Counted from the stretch's first letter, positions 18,376-26,585 are shown. The stretch: DNA of 64,000 nt from DATFVA01 sp963839165 (GCA_963839165.1 CAWIUG010000049.1:186001-250000), one strand, 5' to 3'. A program made the numbers and translations. The notes: generated by a model from the letters alone, not told the origin.

Positions 18376-18942
18376 ATGAAAAAATTGTTTGTACTATTTC
18401 TTTTTGCAGCTTTTTCTATACTCAGTCTGCAGGAAACAGATGCGCAGGGTATTAAATTAGGAATCGGTGGGGGTTTATCTGCAGTTCAATCGCCCAGTTA
18501 CTATACAGATGCCGCAGGTTTTTCTTCTGAATATCATTTAGGAGTAAAAGGAAAACTTAGCATACCATTATTTCCTATTACACCCATCGGATTTATCGAA
18601 TATCATTTTTTCCGGGGTCAGACACCCGCAGGAGCCGATACGAAACAAAATATTCTTTCGATAGGAGTAGGCGGTGAAATGGAACTGCTGCCAGGACCAT
18701 TGAGTCCTTACCTGGGACTCGATCTCGAGTTCAATAATTTTGGTGACTTTGAAACCACAGGTTCCACAACACAATCAGGTGTCTCGAGGATGGGTCTGGG
18801 AATCGGTGCAGGCGCTATGCTTACTCTTCTTCCTATCGATTTTGACGTGAGTCTTAAATACCAGATGCTGAACCTTTTCGGGAAAGAGAGTGGTGAAGAA
18901 ACAATAGGAATCATCAATCTCAATGTGGCAATTTTCTTTTAA
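18376..18942 (+). CDS. Outer-membrane beta-barrel protein, 188 aa
   Basis: A signal peptide (about 1-24, MKKLFVLFLFAAFSILSL to TDAQG) precedes about eight amphipathic beta strands (for example IKLGIGGGLSAVQSP, FDVSLKYQMLNLFG) and a final aromatic residue (NVAIFF), the pattern of small OmpA/OmpW-like barrels. Function is unknown. It is a single-gene unit, with a possible promoter at 18261-18292 and a hairpin terminator at 18962-19000. Confidence 0.7.
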   Translation: MKKLFVLFLFAAFSILSLQETDAQGIKLGIGGGLSAVQSPSYYTDAAGFSSEYHLGVKGKLSIPLFPITPIGFIEYHFFRGQTPAGADTKQNILSIGVGGEMELLPGPLSPYLGLDLEFNNFGDFETTGSTTQSGVSRMGLGIGAGAMLTLLPIDFDVSLKYQMLNLFGKESGEETIGIINLNVAIFF

Positions 18943-18961
18943 TCTGCAGCTCGTTATTTAG

Positions 18962-19003
18962 AAGGAGCGGAAGTGCTCGAGGGTGCTTAAGCTCCTTTTC
19001 TTT
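18962..19003 (+). terminator. Rho-independent terminator after the 188-aa barrel gene
   Basis: AAGGAGC (18962-18968) pairs with GCTCCTT (18991-18997), followed by the T-rich run TTCTTTTCC. It lies 20 bases after the stop of the plus-strand barrel gene. Confidence 0.6.
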
Positions 19004-19011
19004 TCCCCATA

Positions 19012-19044
19012 AACAAAAAACCCCCCGCGCATGCAGAGGGGTTT
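19012..19044 (-). terminator. Rho-independent terminator after the 254-aa TPR gene
   Basis: On the minus strand AAACCCC (19044-19038) pairs with GGGGTTT (19024-19018), and the T run continues as TTTTTTG. It stands 22 bases downstream of the TPR gene's stop codon, back to back with the plus-strand terminator. Confidence 0.75.
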
Positions 19045-19065
19045 AATAATCTTTTCAGATTGAAG

Positions 19066-19830
19066 TTATTTTAATAGAGAAAGTTCATACTCGGCTGTCT
19101 TTTTATAAGTAGCATCCGATTTAGCCTGGTTGAACATTTCTTTAGCTTTTTCTGTGTCGCCTTTTCCTTTATACGAAACACCCAGATAGTAATAGGGTCC
19201 ACCTTTGCTTATAGTAGAGCGGTACTTAAGGGCATTTTCAGCTGCAGAAATTGACTTATCCCAGTCACCCAGTTCGGAATAGAGTTTCGCAAGAGAAAGG
19301 TAAGCTGCATCATAATTGTTGTTGTCAACAGCTTTCTGCAGGTAATCTATTGCTTTCTTCGAATTGCCTTCTGTAGCTGCGTTGCTTCCCATCTTGGCGT
19401 ATGCAATAGCAAGGTTCTTCTTTACTGCAGTCTTAACATTGTTGTTGCTTGCTGACTGAAGGACCTTCTCAAAATTCTCAACAGCTTTTTCATAATTGCC
19501 CATGGAGAAATAAACTCCGCCGAGAGCATTATAAGCTGCTTCAAAATCATTTTTTTGCTGAAGGCTGGCCTCAAAAGCACTCTTTGCCTCGTCAAGCTTA
19601 TTTAGTTTTTTAAGAGCAATCCCTTCCTGATAATAGATTCTGTAATCTTTTTCTATTGCGAGTGCCTGATCATAACTTTCTATAGCACCAGAGTAATTTC
19701 CGGCTTTCAATTTCTGATTACCGTCATTATAAAGCTTGCCGGCTTCAGGTTTCATATCCTGGGCAAATGCGGAAACGGTTATCAGCAAAGCCAAAAACAA
19801 TCCTGATAAGACTTTGATGGGAGTCTTCAT
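19066..19830 (-). CDS. Exported tetratricopeptide-repeat protein, 254 aa
   Basis: A signal peptide (about 1-23, ending in SAFAQD) is followed by about six TPR units, e.g. GNYSGAIESYDQALAIEKDY and GDTEKAKEMFNQAKSD. It is likely a periplasmic protein-binding scaffold; no partner can be named. It is monocistronic, with tRNA-Leu upstream on the same strand and a good terminator downstream. Confidence 0.8.
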   Translation of the reverse strand: MKTPIKVLSGLFLALLITVSAFAQDMKPEAGKLYNDGNQKLKAGNYSGAIESYDQALAIEKDYRIYYQEGIALKKLNKLDEAKSAFEASLQQKNDFEAAYNALGGVYFSMGNYEKAVENFEKVLQSASNNNVKTAVKKNLAIAYAKMGSNAATEGNSKKAIDYLQKAVDNNNYDAAYLSLAKLYSELGDWDKSISAAENALKYRSTISKGGPYYYLGVSYKGKGDTEKAKEMFNQAKSDATYKKTAEYELSLLK

Positions 19831-19869
19831 AAGTAACTTCCTTTATTTAATTTTTCCTAAAATTTGTTG

Positions 19870-19953
19870 TGCGGAAGACGGGACTTGAACCCGTACGCCA
19901 ATTAAGGCACTACCCCCTCAAGATAGCGTGTATACCAATTTCACCACTTCCGC
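19870..19953 (-). tRNA. tRNA-Leu (anticodon GAG)
   Basis: An 84-base class II tRNA on the minus strand. Acceptor GCGGAAG pairs with CTTCCGC, discriminator A. The anticodon stem CTATC/GGTAG holds the loop TTGAGGG, anticodon GAG (Leu CUC/CUU). A long variable arm (TGCCTTAATTGGCGT) and the T arm ACGGG-TTCAAGT-CCCGT follow, as expected for tRNA-Leu. Confidence 0.95.
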
Positions 19954-20063
19954 AAAATTTTGGTGGAAAAGATATATCCGATAATCAAGAAAATCAACCC
20001 AAACCGGCGTAATTTTTTCTTTTAACTTACTTTTTGTTTACAATTCCGGATGTGATTTGTTCC

Positions 20064-20531
20064 CTACTGCATGTCGGGAGGTGGCTGCCGTCCCTTCAAC
20101 AGAAGATGTCTGATTTCTTCACGGAATTTCTTTTCAAAAACTATCAATTTTGCAACTTGTTCATTTGTGAGGATATCATACAATGAGCTGACAAACTGGG
20201 CGTGCTCTGACGCAACCTGCTTCTGTATTGCAAGGTAGCGGTTTATAAGATCTTTATAACCTGTCTGGTCTCCTTTTGAGAATTTAGCCTCCAGTTTATC
20301 GGTAATTGTACTGAGTGAATCGTTGAGATTATCGATCCTGTCCCTTGATTCGTTTCTACGGGCAAAAAACTTCAGAGTGGTCTGTTCATCCATATCAAGA
20401 GCTTCAATGAGCTTAATTTTCTCAAGTTGCTCGATCTTCGCCCTGGGCCCTTTATGATCTCTCATTCCCTGGGCTGATACAAGAACAGGAATAATCATAA
20501 AAACAAATAAAAGAGAAAGAGTCTTTTTCAT
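20064..20531 (-). CDS. Exported Spy/CpxP-like periplasmic protein, 155 aa
   Basis: A signal peptide (about 1-20, PVLVSAQG) precedes an all-helical domain with an LTNEQ-type motif (YDILTNEQVAKLIVF), as in the LTxxQ Spy/CpxP family of periplasmic chaperones and stress sensors. A Pro-rich tail ends the protein (RQPPPDMQ). It overlaps the anti-sigma gene by four bases and is the third gene of the ECF sigma operon, which suggests it is a target or feedback element of that sigma factor. Confidence 0.7.
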   Translation of the reverse strand: MKKTLSLLFVFMIIPVLVSAQGMRDHKGPRAKIEQLEKIKLIEALDMDEQTTLKFFARRNESRDRIDNLNDSLSTITDKLEAKFSKGDQTGYKDLINRYLAIQKQVASEHAQFVSSLYDILTNEQVAKLIVFEKKFREEIRHLLLKGRQPPPDMQ

Positions 20532-21148
20532 TGTCTCACTTCCTTAATAATATCTTCATTTATTAACTGTGAATATAATTCATTTGCTTCAGATTCATTT
20601 ATGGAACTAAGAAGTTCATCAGTGTTTAAATATCTTTCAGCAACTGTATTCTGCGCTGAAGGTGTAAGTTCAAGTTCGTCGGCTACTATGTTACTGACAA
20701 TAGAGTCAGTTTTTGCTGAAGCTGAACCGGCAAGCTCGCTGATCGAAAAGTCATCAGAGTAAAGATTTAATGTCTCATTAAGTTCACTTTCGGTCAGGGT
20801 ATTACCAAGGTCAGTAAGGTTCGAATATGTATTGGTACTTCCCGGTTTAAATAGTAAGAAAACTAAAAGTATTATAGCCGCGGCGGTGGATAAGGAATAA
20901 GCAAGCTTCGCAAAGTGAAACTTCTTCTTTTTAGTCATGTGTGAATGAAATTCCGGAAGTATGTTGATAAAATAATTCTCATCGGTTTCAGGTTCGGATT
21001 CTCTCTTAGTTTCAGAAAGAAGATTCCTCACCCTGCCGGTCTCCTCTTGAAGCTCCCGGTCGTCGGCCAGCATTGTTTCAAAATGAAGCCTCTCCTCCTC
21101 ATTCATCTGACCGTCAATGTACCTTATGATCTGTTCTCTTTTATTCAT
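20528..21148 (-). CDS. Putative anti-sigma factor, 206 aa
   Basis: The N-terminus (IIRYIDGQMNEEERLHFETM) resembles the anti-sigma domain of Bacteroidota, without the HxxxCxxC zinc motif. One membrane helix is present at about 82-100 (LSTAAAIILLVFLLF) and a periplasmic acidic region follows with repeated LNxxLxLYS-type helices. Its start overlaps the sigma gene by eight bases, the usual arrangement for a cognate pair. It would hold the sigma factor at the inner membrane until an envelope signal releases it. Confidence 0.7.
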   Translation of the reverse strand: MNKREQIIRYIDGQMNEEERLHFETMLADDRELQEETGRVRNLLSETKRESEPETDENYFINILPEFHSHMTKKKKFHFAKLAYSLSTAAAIILLVFLLFKPGSTNTYSNLTDLGNTLTESELNETLNLYSDDFSISELAGSASAKTDSIVSNIVADELELTPSAQNTVAERYLNTDELLSSINESEANELYSQLINEDIIKEVRQ

Positions 21149-21692
21149 CTTCTTTCATCATTTCGGTTAATTTATTAATAGCGTGAAAATAGTTGGCTTT
21201 CAGCCCTCCTTCGCTTCTGCCTGTAATTTCCGAAATTTCTTTATAGCTCATATCATCAAAATTTCTCATAATAAAAACCTCTCTCTGTTTTGCCGGCAGC
21301 GTCTTGAGCTTCTTTTCAAGTTGTGCAAATTTCTCACGCTGTTCAAAATCGCCGATTATATCTTCGTGCGAGTTAAGTTCACGTGCATTGCTGTCTTCTA
21401 TACCTATAAAACGTTTAACCTTGCTGCGGTTAAGGTAATTCAGCGTTCTGGTTGATGTTATTCTGTAAATCCACGTGTAAAGCGACGACTGAAACCTGAA
21501 CTTTTTAAGGTTATTATAAATAACAATAAGAACTTCCTGCACTACCTCATCTGCATCGAGATGGTTTCCGGTCATCCTGCGTGCATGCCAGTAGATTTTT
21601 TTCTGATACTTCTTAACAATATCGTTAAAGGCAGCTTCATCACCGGCATTAAATCTTTTGATTAAATCAAAATCAGGATTCGGAACAGCCAT
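21141..21692 (-). CDS. ECF-type RNA polymerase sigma factor
   Basis: A 183-residue sigma-70 family protein with region 2 (about 12-80, including GNHLDADEVVQEVLIVIYNN and FRFQSSLYTWIYRITSTR) and region 4 (about 118-175, LKTLPAKQREVFIMRNFDDM then YKEISEITGRSEGGLKANYF). It starts a three-gene operon with the anti-sigma and Spy-like genes and is divergent from a second Spy-like gene at 21831, so the 138-base spacer between them probably carries its own promoter. Confidence 0.92.
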   Translation of the reverse strand: MAVPNPDFDLIKRFNAGDEAAFNDIVKKYQKKIYWHARRMTGNHLDADEVVQEVLIVIYNNLKKFRFQSSLYTWIYRITSTRTLNYLNRSKVKRFIGIEDSNARELNSHEDIIGDFEQREKFAQLEKKLKTLPAKQREVFIMRNFDDMSYKEISEITGRSEGGLKANYFHAINKLTEMMKEDE

Positions 21693-21830
21693 TTTTCCGT
21701 TTTTTGTTCATTTTTTAGACAACCCTGCATTCTTAAAGGTTTAATATCGCAAATATTTAAACCCTTAGGAAATTTCTTTTGTCAAATTCCTGAAAACGTA
21801 ATACTAATTACAAAATAACAGGAGAATAAA

Positions 21831-22334
21831 TTGAGAAAGTCATCATTAATTGGAGGATTGATTACTGCACTGGTAATAACCGTCGCAGTTAATTTCTATC
21901 CGCAGCAAACCGATACCACCCGGGGTGAAAGTTTTCATGGAAGAATGTTTGAAAAGCTTAACCTGACAGATGATCAGAAAGATAAAATTGAACAGCTTCG
22001 TCTGAAAAACCAGGAGGAAATGATTGATTTGCGTGCTGATATGCAGAAGAAACGTCTGGCTGTAAAAGAACTTCAGCAGAAAGGTAATTATTCAAGAAGC
22101 GATTATCTGAACCTGGTCAACGATCTGAATGCATCCCGCGATAAAATTGCCCTCGCAAGGGCAAACCATCGTATGGATGTTTATGAGATCCTTACTGATC
22201 AGCAGAAGGAAATATTCAATCATATGCCCATGATGGGAGACCGCCATGGTGAAGGCAGAGGTATGATGGACGGAAATGGCCCGCATGATGGAGAAAGACC
22301 AATGAAAAACAAACGTGCACCCCACGGACAATAA
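21831..22334 (+). CDS. Exported Spy/CpxP-like protein with Met/His/Gly-rich tail, 167 aa
   Basis: The start is a TTG seven bases after the AGGAG site at 21820-21824. A signal peptide (about 1-24) is followed by two LTxxQ motifs (NLTDDQKDKIEQL and EILTDQQKEIF) in a helical hairpin, the family hallmark. The last about 40 residues are rich in Met, His, Gly and charged residues (MMGDRHGEGRGMMDG), suggesting metal binding. It is divergent from the ECF sigma operon and is the best candidate for a target gene of that sigma factor. Confidence 0.8.
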   Translation: MRKSSLIGGLITALVITVAVNFYPQQTDTTRGESFHGRMFEKLNLTDDQKDKIEQLRLKNQEEMIDLRADMQKKRLAVKELQQKGNYSRSDYLNLVNDLNASRDKIALARANHRMDVYEILTDQQKEIFNHMPMMGDRHGEGRGMMDGNGPHDGERPMKNKRAPHGQ

Positions 22335-22358
22335 TAACAGGTTGTCTATATACATTCA

Positions 22359-22390
22359 CCCCCGGTTTATTGTTAACCGGGGGATTTTAT
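22359..22390 (+). terminator. Rho-independent terminator after the Spy-like gene
   Basis: CCCCCGGTT (22359-22367) pairs with AACCGGGGG (22375-22383), followed by ATTTTATT. It lies 24 bases after the stop codon. Confidence 0.8.
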
Positions 22391-22476
22391 TACAGACCCT
22401 CTTCAACATCTAATCTATTCTTCACTTCCTCAGCAATTTATAGATCCTGTTAGAATACGTACATCTCTTTCAGCCC

Positions 22477-23190
22477 TTACAAATCTCCTTCTATTGGTCT
22501 TAAAAGTATTTCTTCGGTTACCATCTTGCTTCGTTCAAGGTATGCAGATACAATCACCCTGGCAATTTCTTCCGGGTTCAGCATACGTTCAGAATGTTCT
22601 TCACGAACCTTCGGCGGCCACATCGGGGTTTCTGTTGTACCTGGGATTACATTTATTACACGTATTTTATGTTTACGCACTTCCTCCCTCAGAACATTCG
22701 TGTACCCGAGGAGTCCTGACTTTGATGCCGCGTAAGCGCTGCTATGTGTAAAAATCTTCTTAGTCACAACTGATAAAATATTGATGATCGTTCCTCCTCC
22801 TCTCTCAATGAAATGAGGAAGGAGATATTTTATTGTGTAGATTGATCCCAGAAGATTGGTGTTAATTATGTCGTCTATCTCATTGGTAGAATTTTCTTCG
22901 GCGAGCTTCCAGGAAGTTATGCCGGCATTATTTATCAGACAATCGACATCACCCTCTGCCAGGATCTTTTTTACTGTTTGATCAACATTAGCCGAAGAAG
23001 CCACATTGCATGGGAAAATACCAACCTGCATATCCTCCTTTTTCAGCTGCCTATTAAGTCTTTCAAGTTCGGTAACTCTTCTTGCCGAAACGAAAACTCT
23101 GCTTCCTATTTTTGCAAATTCAACTGCCGATGCTCTCCCGATCCCGCTGCTCGCCCCCGTTATCCATACAGCCGGTTTATCCTTAGCCAT
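22477..23190 (-). CDS. SDR-family oxidoreductase (possible sepiapterin-reductase-type role)
   Basis: A 237-residue classical short-chain dehydrogenase: cofactor motif TGASSGIG at 11-18, NNAG at 87-90, catalytic Ser140, Tyr153 and Lys157 (YAASK). The Arg/basic residues after strand 2 (SARR) suggest NADP(H). Its start overlaps folE by eight bases, and the set folE-PTPS-SDR is that needed to make tetrahydrobiopterin, so I infer that it reduces 6-pyruvoyltetrahydropterin or sepiapterin. Sequence alone shows only a general SDR; another carbonyl substrate is possible. Confidence 0.8.
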   Translation of the reverse strand: MAKDKPAVWITGASSGIGRASAVEFAKIGSRVFVSARRVTELERLNRQLKKEDMQVGIFPCNVASSANVDQTVKKILAEGDVDCLINNAGITSWKLAEENSTNEIDDIINTNLLGSIYTIKYLLPHFIERGGGTIINILSVVTKKIFTHSSAYAASKSGLLGYTNVLREEVRKHKIRVINVIPGTTETPMWPPKVREEHSERMLNPEEIARVIVSAYLERSKMVTEEILLRPIEGDL

Positions 23191-23779
23191 CGCTCAGTCT
23201 CCCTTTTATTAATGTCATAAATTCGGCTCTTGTTCTTGCATCTTCCTTAAACACCCCATGTACCGCACTCGCAATTGCGGCCGAATTCTGCTTCTCTACT
23301 CCCCGCATCATCATGCACATATGATATGCTTCCGAAACCACGGCAACTCCCTGCGGTTTTAAATATTCATCCAATGTATCCGCTATTTCCTGCGTCATTC
23401 TTTCCTGCACCTGGAGACGGCGCGCAAATACATCTACTATTCTTGGTATCTTGCTTAATCCTACAACCTTTCCATCAGGAATGTAAGCAACATGTACCTT
23501 TCCGTAAAACGGAAGCATATGGTGTTCACAAAGACTATAGAAGTCTATGTTTTTTACCAAAACCATCTCATCATATTTAACATTAAAGACGGCGTTGTTC
23601 ATCACCTCTTCTATTTTTTTATTATAGCCTGATGTAAGAAATTCATATGCTTTTGCAACCCTCTTGGGAGTATTAAGCAGTCCCTCCCTTTTAGGATCCT
23701 CCCCTATTTCTTTCAGTAATTCAGATATGAGATTCTGAACTTTTGCGTAATCCAAATTATTCTCCTCGATATTCAACAA
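23183..23779 (-). CDS. folE: GTP cyclohydrolase I
   Basis: A 198-residue FolE with the zinc ligands Cys84 and His87 (SLCEHHMLPF) and Cys155 (YHMCMMMRGV), plus KIPRIVDVFARRLQVQERM. It converts GTP to 7,8-dihydroneopterin triphosphate, the entry to folate and biopterin. It overlaps the PTPS gene upstream by 23 bases and the SDR gene downstream by eight. The position beside PTPS and near phenylalanine hydroxylase points to a biopterin role as well as, or instead of, folate. Confidence 0.95.
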   Translation of the reverse strand: MLNIEENNLDYAKVQNLISELLKEIGEDPKREGLLNTPKRVAKAYEFLTSGYNKKIEEVMNNAVFNVKYDEMVLVKNIDFYSLCEHHMLPFYGKVHVAYIPDGKVVGLSKIPRIVDVFARRLQVQERMTQEIADTLDEYLKPQGVAVVSEAYHMCMMMRGVEKQNSAAIASAVHGVFKEDARTRAEFMTLIKGRLSDG

Positions 23780-24164
23780 TATTTTTTTCTGTCTCGAATA
23801 GTTTCACCGAATAGAGCTTGCCCGATGGCATTTTATCTTTCAGCTCATTGAATATTCCTTTCGCGATATTTTCAGCGGAAGGAATTATGTTTTTCATAAA
23901 ATCCGTTTCGGTGTTCAGATTTTTATGATCTACTTTAGCAAGTATGTTCTCATTGATAATATTCTTCAGGACCTTAAGATCGACAACGAACCCTGTTTCA
24001 GGATCGGGTTCGCCTGCAACAGTAACCTCGAGCACGTAATTGTGCCCATGCCAGTTAGGGTTGCTGCATTTTCCGAATATTTCAAGATTTTTCTCATCGC
24101 TGTAGGAGGGATTATACAGGCGGTGAGCTGCACTGAAGGTTTCTCTCCTTTTTACATAAACCAT
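23757..24164 (-). CDS. 6-pyruvoyltetrahydropterin synthase (eukaryote-type PTPS)
   Basis: A 135-residue T-fold protein with zinc ligands His14 (FSAAHRLY), His39 and His41 (NWHGHNY), catalytic Cys33, the Asp79-His80 pair and Glu124 (LFETEKN). The segment FGKCSNPNWHGHNY is very close to the mammalian PTPS sequence and the length and spacing agree, whereas QueD proteins normally differ here. The enzyme makes 6-pyruvoyltetrahydropterin from dihydroneopterin triphosphate, the second step to tetrahydrobiopterin. It overlaps folE and starts nine bases after the bcp stop, so these genes are probably co-transcribed. QueD activity is the alternative, but no other queuosine genes are present. Confidence 0.88.
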   Translation of the reverse strand: MVYVKRRETFSAAHRLYNPSYSDEKNLEIFGKCSNPNWHGHNYVLEVTVAGEPDPETGFVVDLKVLKNIINENILAKVDHKNLNTETDFMKNIIPSAENIAKGIFNELKDKMPSGKLYSVKLFETEKNIVEYRGE

Positions 24165-24173
24165 TTAAGCCTC

Positions 24174-24632
24174 TCAGTCTTTAAGCGCATCAAGAACTTC
24201 TTTATTATGCCCTTCCACTTTTACTTTAGGAAATATCTTTCTGATCTTACCATTTTCATCGATAACTACTGTGGTTCTGACAACGCCCATATATTTTTTA
24301 CCGTACATACTCTTCTCCTGCCAAACGCCGTATGTTTCAAGTACATGTTTATCCTCATTGCTGAGAAGGTTGAAAGGAAGGTCATACTTTTCTGCGAACT
24401 TTTTATGGGAGGCAACAGAGTCGGGACTAACACCCAAAATTACTGCATCCACATTCTTAAATTTAGGAAATTCATCCCTGAAATTGCATGCCTCTTTTGT
24501 ACAGCCTGAGGTATTATCTTTCGGATAAAAATAAAGAACAACATTTTTTCCTTTGAAATTCTTCAAAGATATGGTTTCCCCATCCTGATTTTTCAGTTTG
24601 AAATCAGGTGCTTTTTTACCTTCTTCAATCAT
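24174..24632 (-). CDS. bcp: Thioredoxin-dependent thiol peroxidase (Bcp/PrxQ)
   Basis: A 152-residue peroxiredoxin with the classical Bcp motif FYPKDNTSGCTKEACNFRD: peroxidatic Cys44 and resolving Cys49. It reduces hydrogen peroxide and organic peroxides with thioredoxin. It lies between the rhodanese and PTPS genes in a same-strand run with short gaps (9-20 bases). A protective role for oxidation-prone tetrahydropterins is an attractive inference but not shown. Confidence 0.92.
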   Translation of the reverse strand: MIEEGKKAPDFKLKNQDGETISLKNFKGKNVVLYFYPKDNTSGCTKEACNFRDEFPKFKNVDAVILGVSPDSVASHKKFAEKYDLPFNLLSNEDKHVLETYGVWQEKSMYGKKYMGVVRTTVVIDENGKIRKIFPKVKVEGHNKEVLDALKD

Positions 24633-24651
24633 TTTTATTCTCCGTTATTTA

Positions 24652-25002
24652 TCAGTAGCGGGGAACCGATTGATCAACTTCCGTTGACCACGCTTCGATT
24701 CCTCCTTTAAGATTTATTAAGTTTTTGAAACCCTGACTTGCCAGATAATTACATACATTCGCACTTCGTACTCCTCTATGGCAGTAAAAAATCAGTTCAT
24801 CATCTTTCTTTAGTTCGCCGATGTGTTTCATAAAATTGCTAAGAGGCATAAGCTCGGAATCTTCTATCCTGGCTATTTTGTATTCCCATTCCTCTCTCAC
24901 ATCTATAAGTCGTGTACCGTTTTTATTGTATAATATTTCTTTTACTTCCATCGGATTTAAATTCCTGAAGGCTGTAACATGATTTCCTGAATCTCTAAAC
25001 AT
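24652..25002 (-). CDS. Rhodanese-like sulfurtransferase, 116 aa
   Basis: A single-domain rhodanese with active-site loop YCHRGVRS (Cys74) and the upstream LIDVREEWEY motif. Such GlpE/PspE-like proteins carry persulfide sulfur. It starts one base before the stop region of the peroxiredoxin gene upstream (25002/25004), indicating co-transcription. The physiological sulfur acceptor is unknown. Confidence 0.88.
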   Translation of the reverse strand: MFRDSGNHVTAFRNLNPMEVKEILYNKNGTRLIDVREEWEYKIARIEDSELMPLSNFMKHIGELKKDDELIFYCHRGVRSANVCNYLASQGFKNLINLKGGIEAWSTEVDQSVPRY

Positions 25003-25003
25003 A

Positions 25004-25480
25004 TTATTCTTTCTCCAGTATTTTTTTTATCGCGTCATAATCAGGCTGATCACCCGGTGTGGGACAGATCTCCTTGTACTTGATTTTTCCGTCTCTCCCT
25101 ATCACGAATGCCGTCCGTTTCGCCACTCCATTGTAAGAAAACTTTTCAGGGTAGTAAAGTTCATATAATGAATCATACATCTTCGAAACTTCTTTATTAA
25201 AATCGCTAAGAAGCGGAAAGTTGATTTGAGTGAATTCCTTCCAGGCTTTTAATGCGTAGGGACTATCAACGCTGACCCCGATTACCTGTGCGTCAACATC
25301 CATATTATTATTGAAATCTTCCTGCATTCTTTTTACTTCAGCAGAACAAACCGAAGAGAATGCAAATGGAAAAAAGAGGAGCACAATTTTTTGTCCTTTG
25401 AAATCAGACAAAGATGTATCCTCAGAATCCTGGTTCTTTAAAGTAAAATCTGGTGCTGTATTGCCAATTTCAACTGGCAT
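25004..25480 (-). CDS. Peroxiredoxin (AhpC/TSA, AhpE-like)
   Basis: A 158-residue thioredoxin-fold peroxiredoxin with peroxidatic Cys45 in FPFAFSSVCSAEVKRM. No obvious resolving Cys lies in the usual C-terminal position, consistent with a 1-Cys AhpE-type enzyme. It is the second peroxiredoxin of the phenylalanine hydroxylase/biopterin run and lies 60 bases downstream of the hydroxylase gene. Confidence 0.85.
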   Translation of the reverse strand: MPVEIGNTAPDFTLKNQDSEDTSLSDFKGQKIVLLFFPFAFSSVCSAEVKRMQEDFNNNMDVDAQVIGVSVDSPYALKAWKEFTQINFPLLSDFNKEVSKMYDSLYELYYPEKFSYNGVAKRTAFVIGRDGKIKYKEICPTPGDQPDYDAIKKILEKE

Positions 25481-25540
25481 AATTATCTCTTCCTTCTTAT
25501 TATTGATGGTCGTAAGTGTCTTGAATATAAAAGCTTATGA

Positions 25541-26356
25541 TTATATCAAACCTTCCTTCTTTGTCCAGAACTTAAACCCGTCTTCGAGGTGTTCAAAGGA
25601 ATCTATGGCCCATAGGATAGGCTGAAGATGCCAGACATCGTACTCCTGTCTGACAAGTTTATCCGGATCGAAATCTTTTACCTCAACCTCATTTGATAAA
25701 GCGTGGGTGACCTCTTCTTTTGATGATATAATTCCTGCACCGTAGATTCTCATACCTTCGGCTTTTTTAATCAAGCCGAATTCAACCGTAAACCAGTGGA
25801 ACGTTTCGAGGTACTTGCGGTGGATGCCTTTTGCGTGGAAAGCGGCCTCGCCAAACATCTGATAGAATGAAGCAAAATTTTCATCGGTCAACAAGGGCAT
25901 ATGACCGAACATATCGTGAAAGCAATCGGGCGCAGGAGTGTAATCAAGTTCCTCCTTTCCCCTTATATAATCCGTAGAAGGAAATATTTTCTTCTGTAGA
26001 AGCTCAAAAAAGTTCTGTTCGTGAATCAGTCCTTGAACCCTTGCAATTTTCCATCCTGTAGTTTTATAGAAGACATGGCTTAAATCCTTTAAGGCTGGAA
26101 TTTTATCAGGAGTAAAGTTAAGCTTCCTGGTTCCTGCCATATATTCTTCGCAAACTCTGCCGGGAAGATATTTCATCTGGCGGTCATACAGGAACTTCCA
26201 GATTTCGTGATCTGATTCAGGGTAATCGGGATAAGATATATCATCGTGAACAGGGACCGGACCCTTTAATTTCTGCGGAATACAACGAGGATCAACTCCC
26301 TCCTGAGCAGCTTTTTCATAAGCAGACAATGTCTTTTCATCTTTATTTTCATTCAT
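25541..26356 (-). CDS. phhA: Phenylalanine 4-monooxygenase (BH4-dependent aromatic amino acid hydroxylase)
   Basis: A 271-residue enzyme with the catalytic core of the aromatic amino acid hydroxylases and no regulatory ACT domain, as usual in bacteria. The iron ligands are visible as His147 and His152 (DCFHDMFGHMPLL) and Glu192 (FHWFTVEFGL). It hydroxylates phenylalanine to tyrosine using a tetrahydropterin cofactor and O2. The same-strand genes downstream include folE, PTPS and an SDR, which would supply the cofactor. Tryptophan or tyrosine as substrate is possible but less common. Confidence 0.92.
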   Translation of the reverse strand: MNENKDEKTLSAYEKAAQEGVDPRCIPQKLKGPVPVHDDISYPDYPESDHEIWKFLYDRQMKYLPGRVCEEYMAGTRKLNFTPDKIPALKDLSHVFYKTTGWKIARVQGLIHEQNFFELLQKKIFPSTDYIRGKEELDYTPAPDCFHDMFGHMPLLTDENFASFYQMFGEAAFHAKGIHRKYLETFHWFTVEFGLIKKAEGMRIYGAGIISSKEEVTHALSNEVEVKDFDPDKLVRQEYDVWHLQPILWAIDSFEHLEDGFKFWTKKEGLI

Positions 26357-26585
26357 TTTCTTTTCCCGATTATTGTTTTTATGTCTCTATTCCGGCTGCA
26401 GAAATATTAGATTCTCAACAGCAATGCTGCATTTCCCGTCAAAATTTGTGGAATAAATTCTTATGGATGGAACATAAAGATTATGAAACATATTTTCAAC
26501 CAACCAGCGCATATGTAAGAATAAGTTAAATGGGGCACGGATAAGGAGGGAAAAGTGTGACAAAATGGGAGGAAATGGAGTACAT

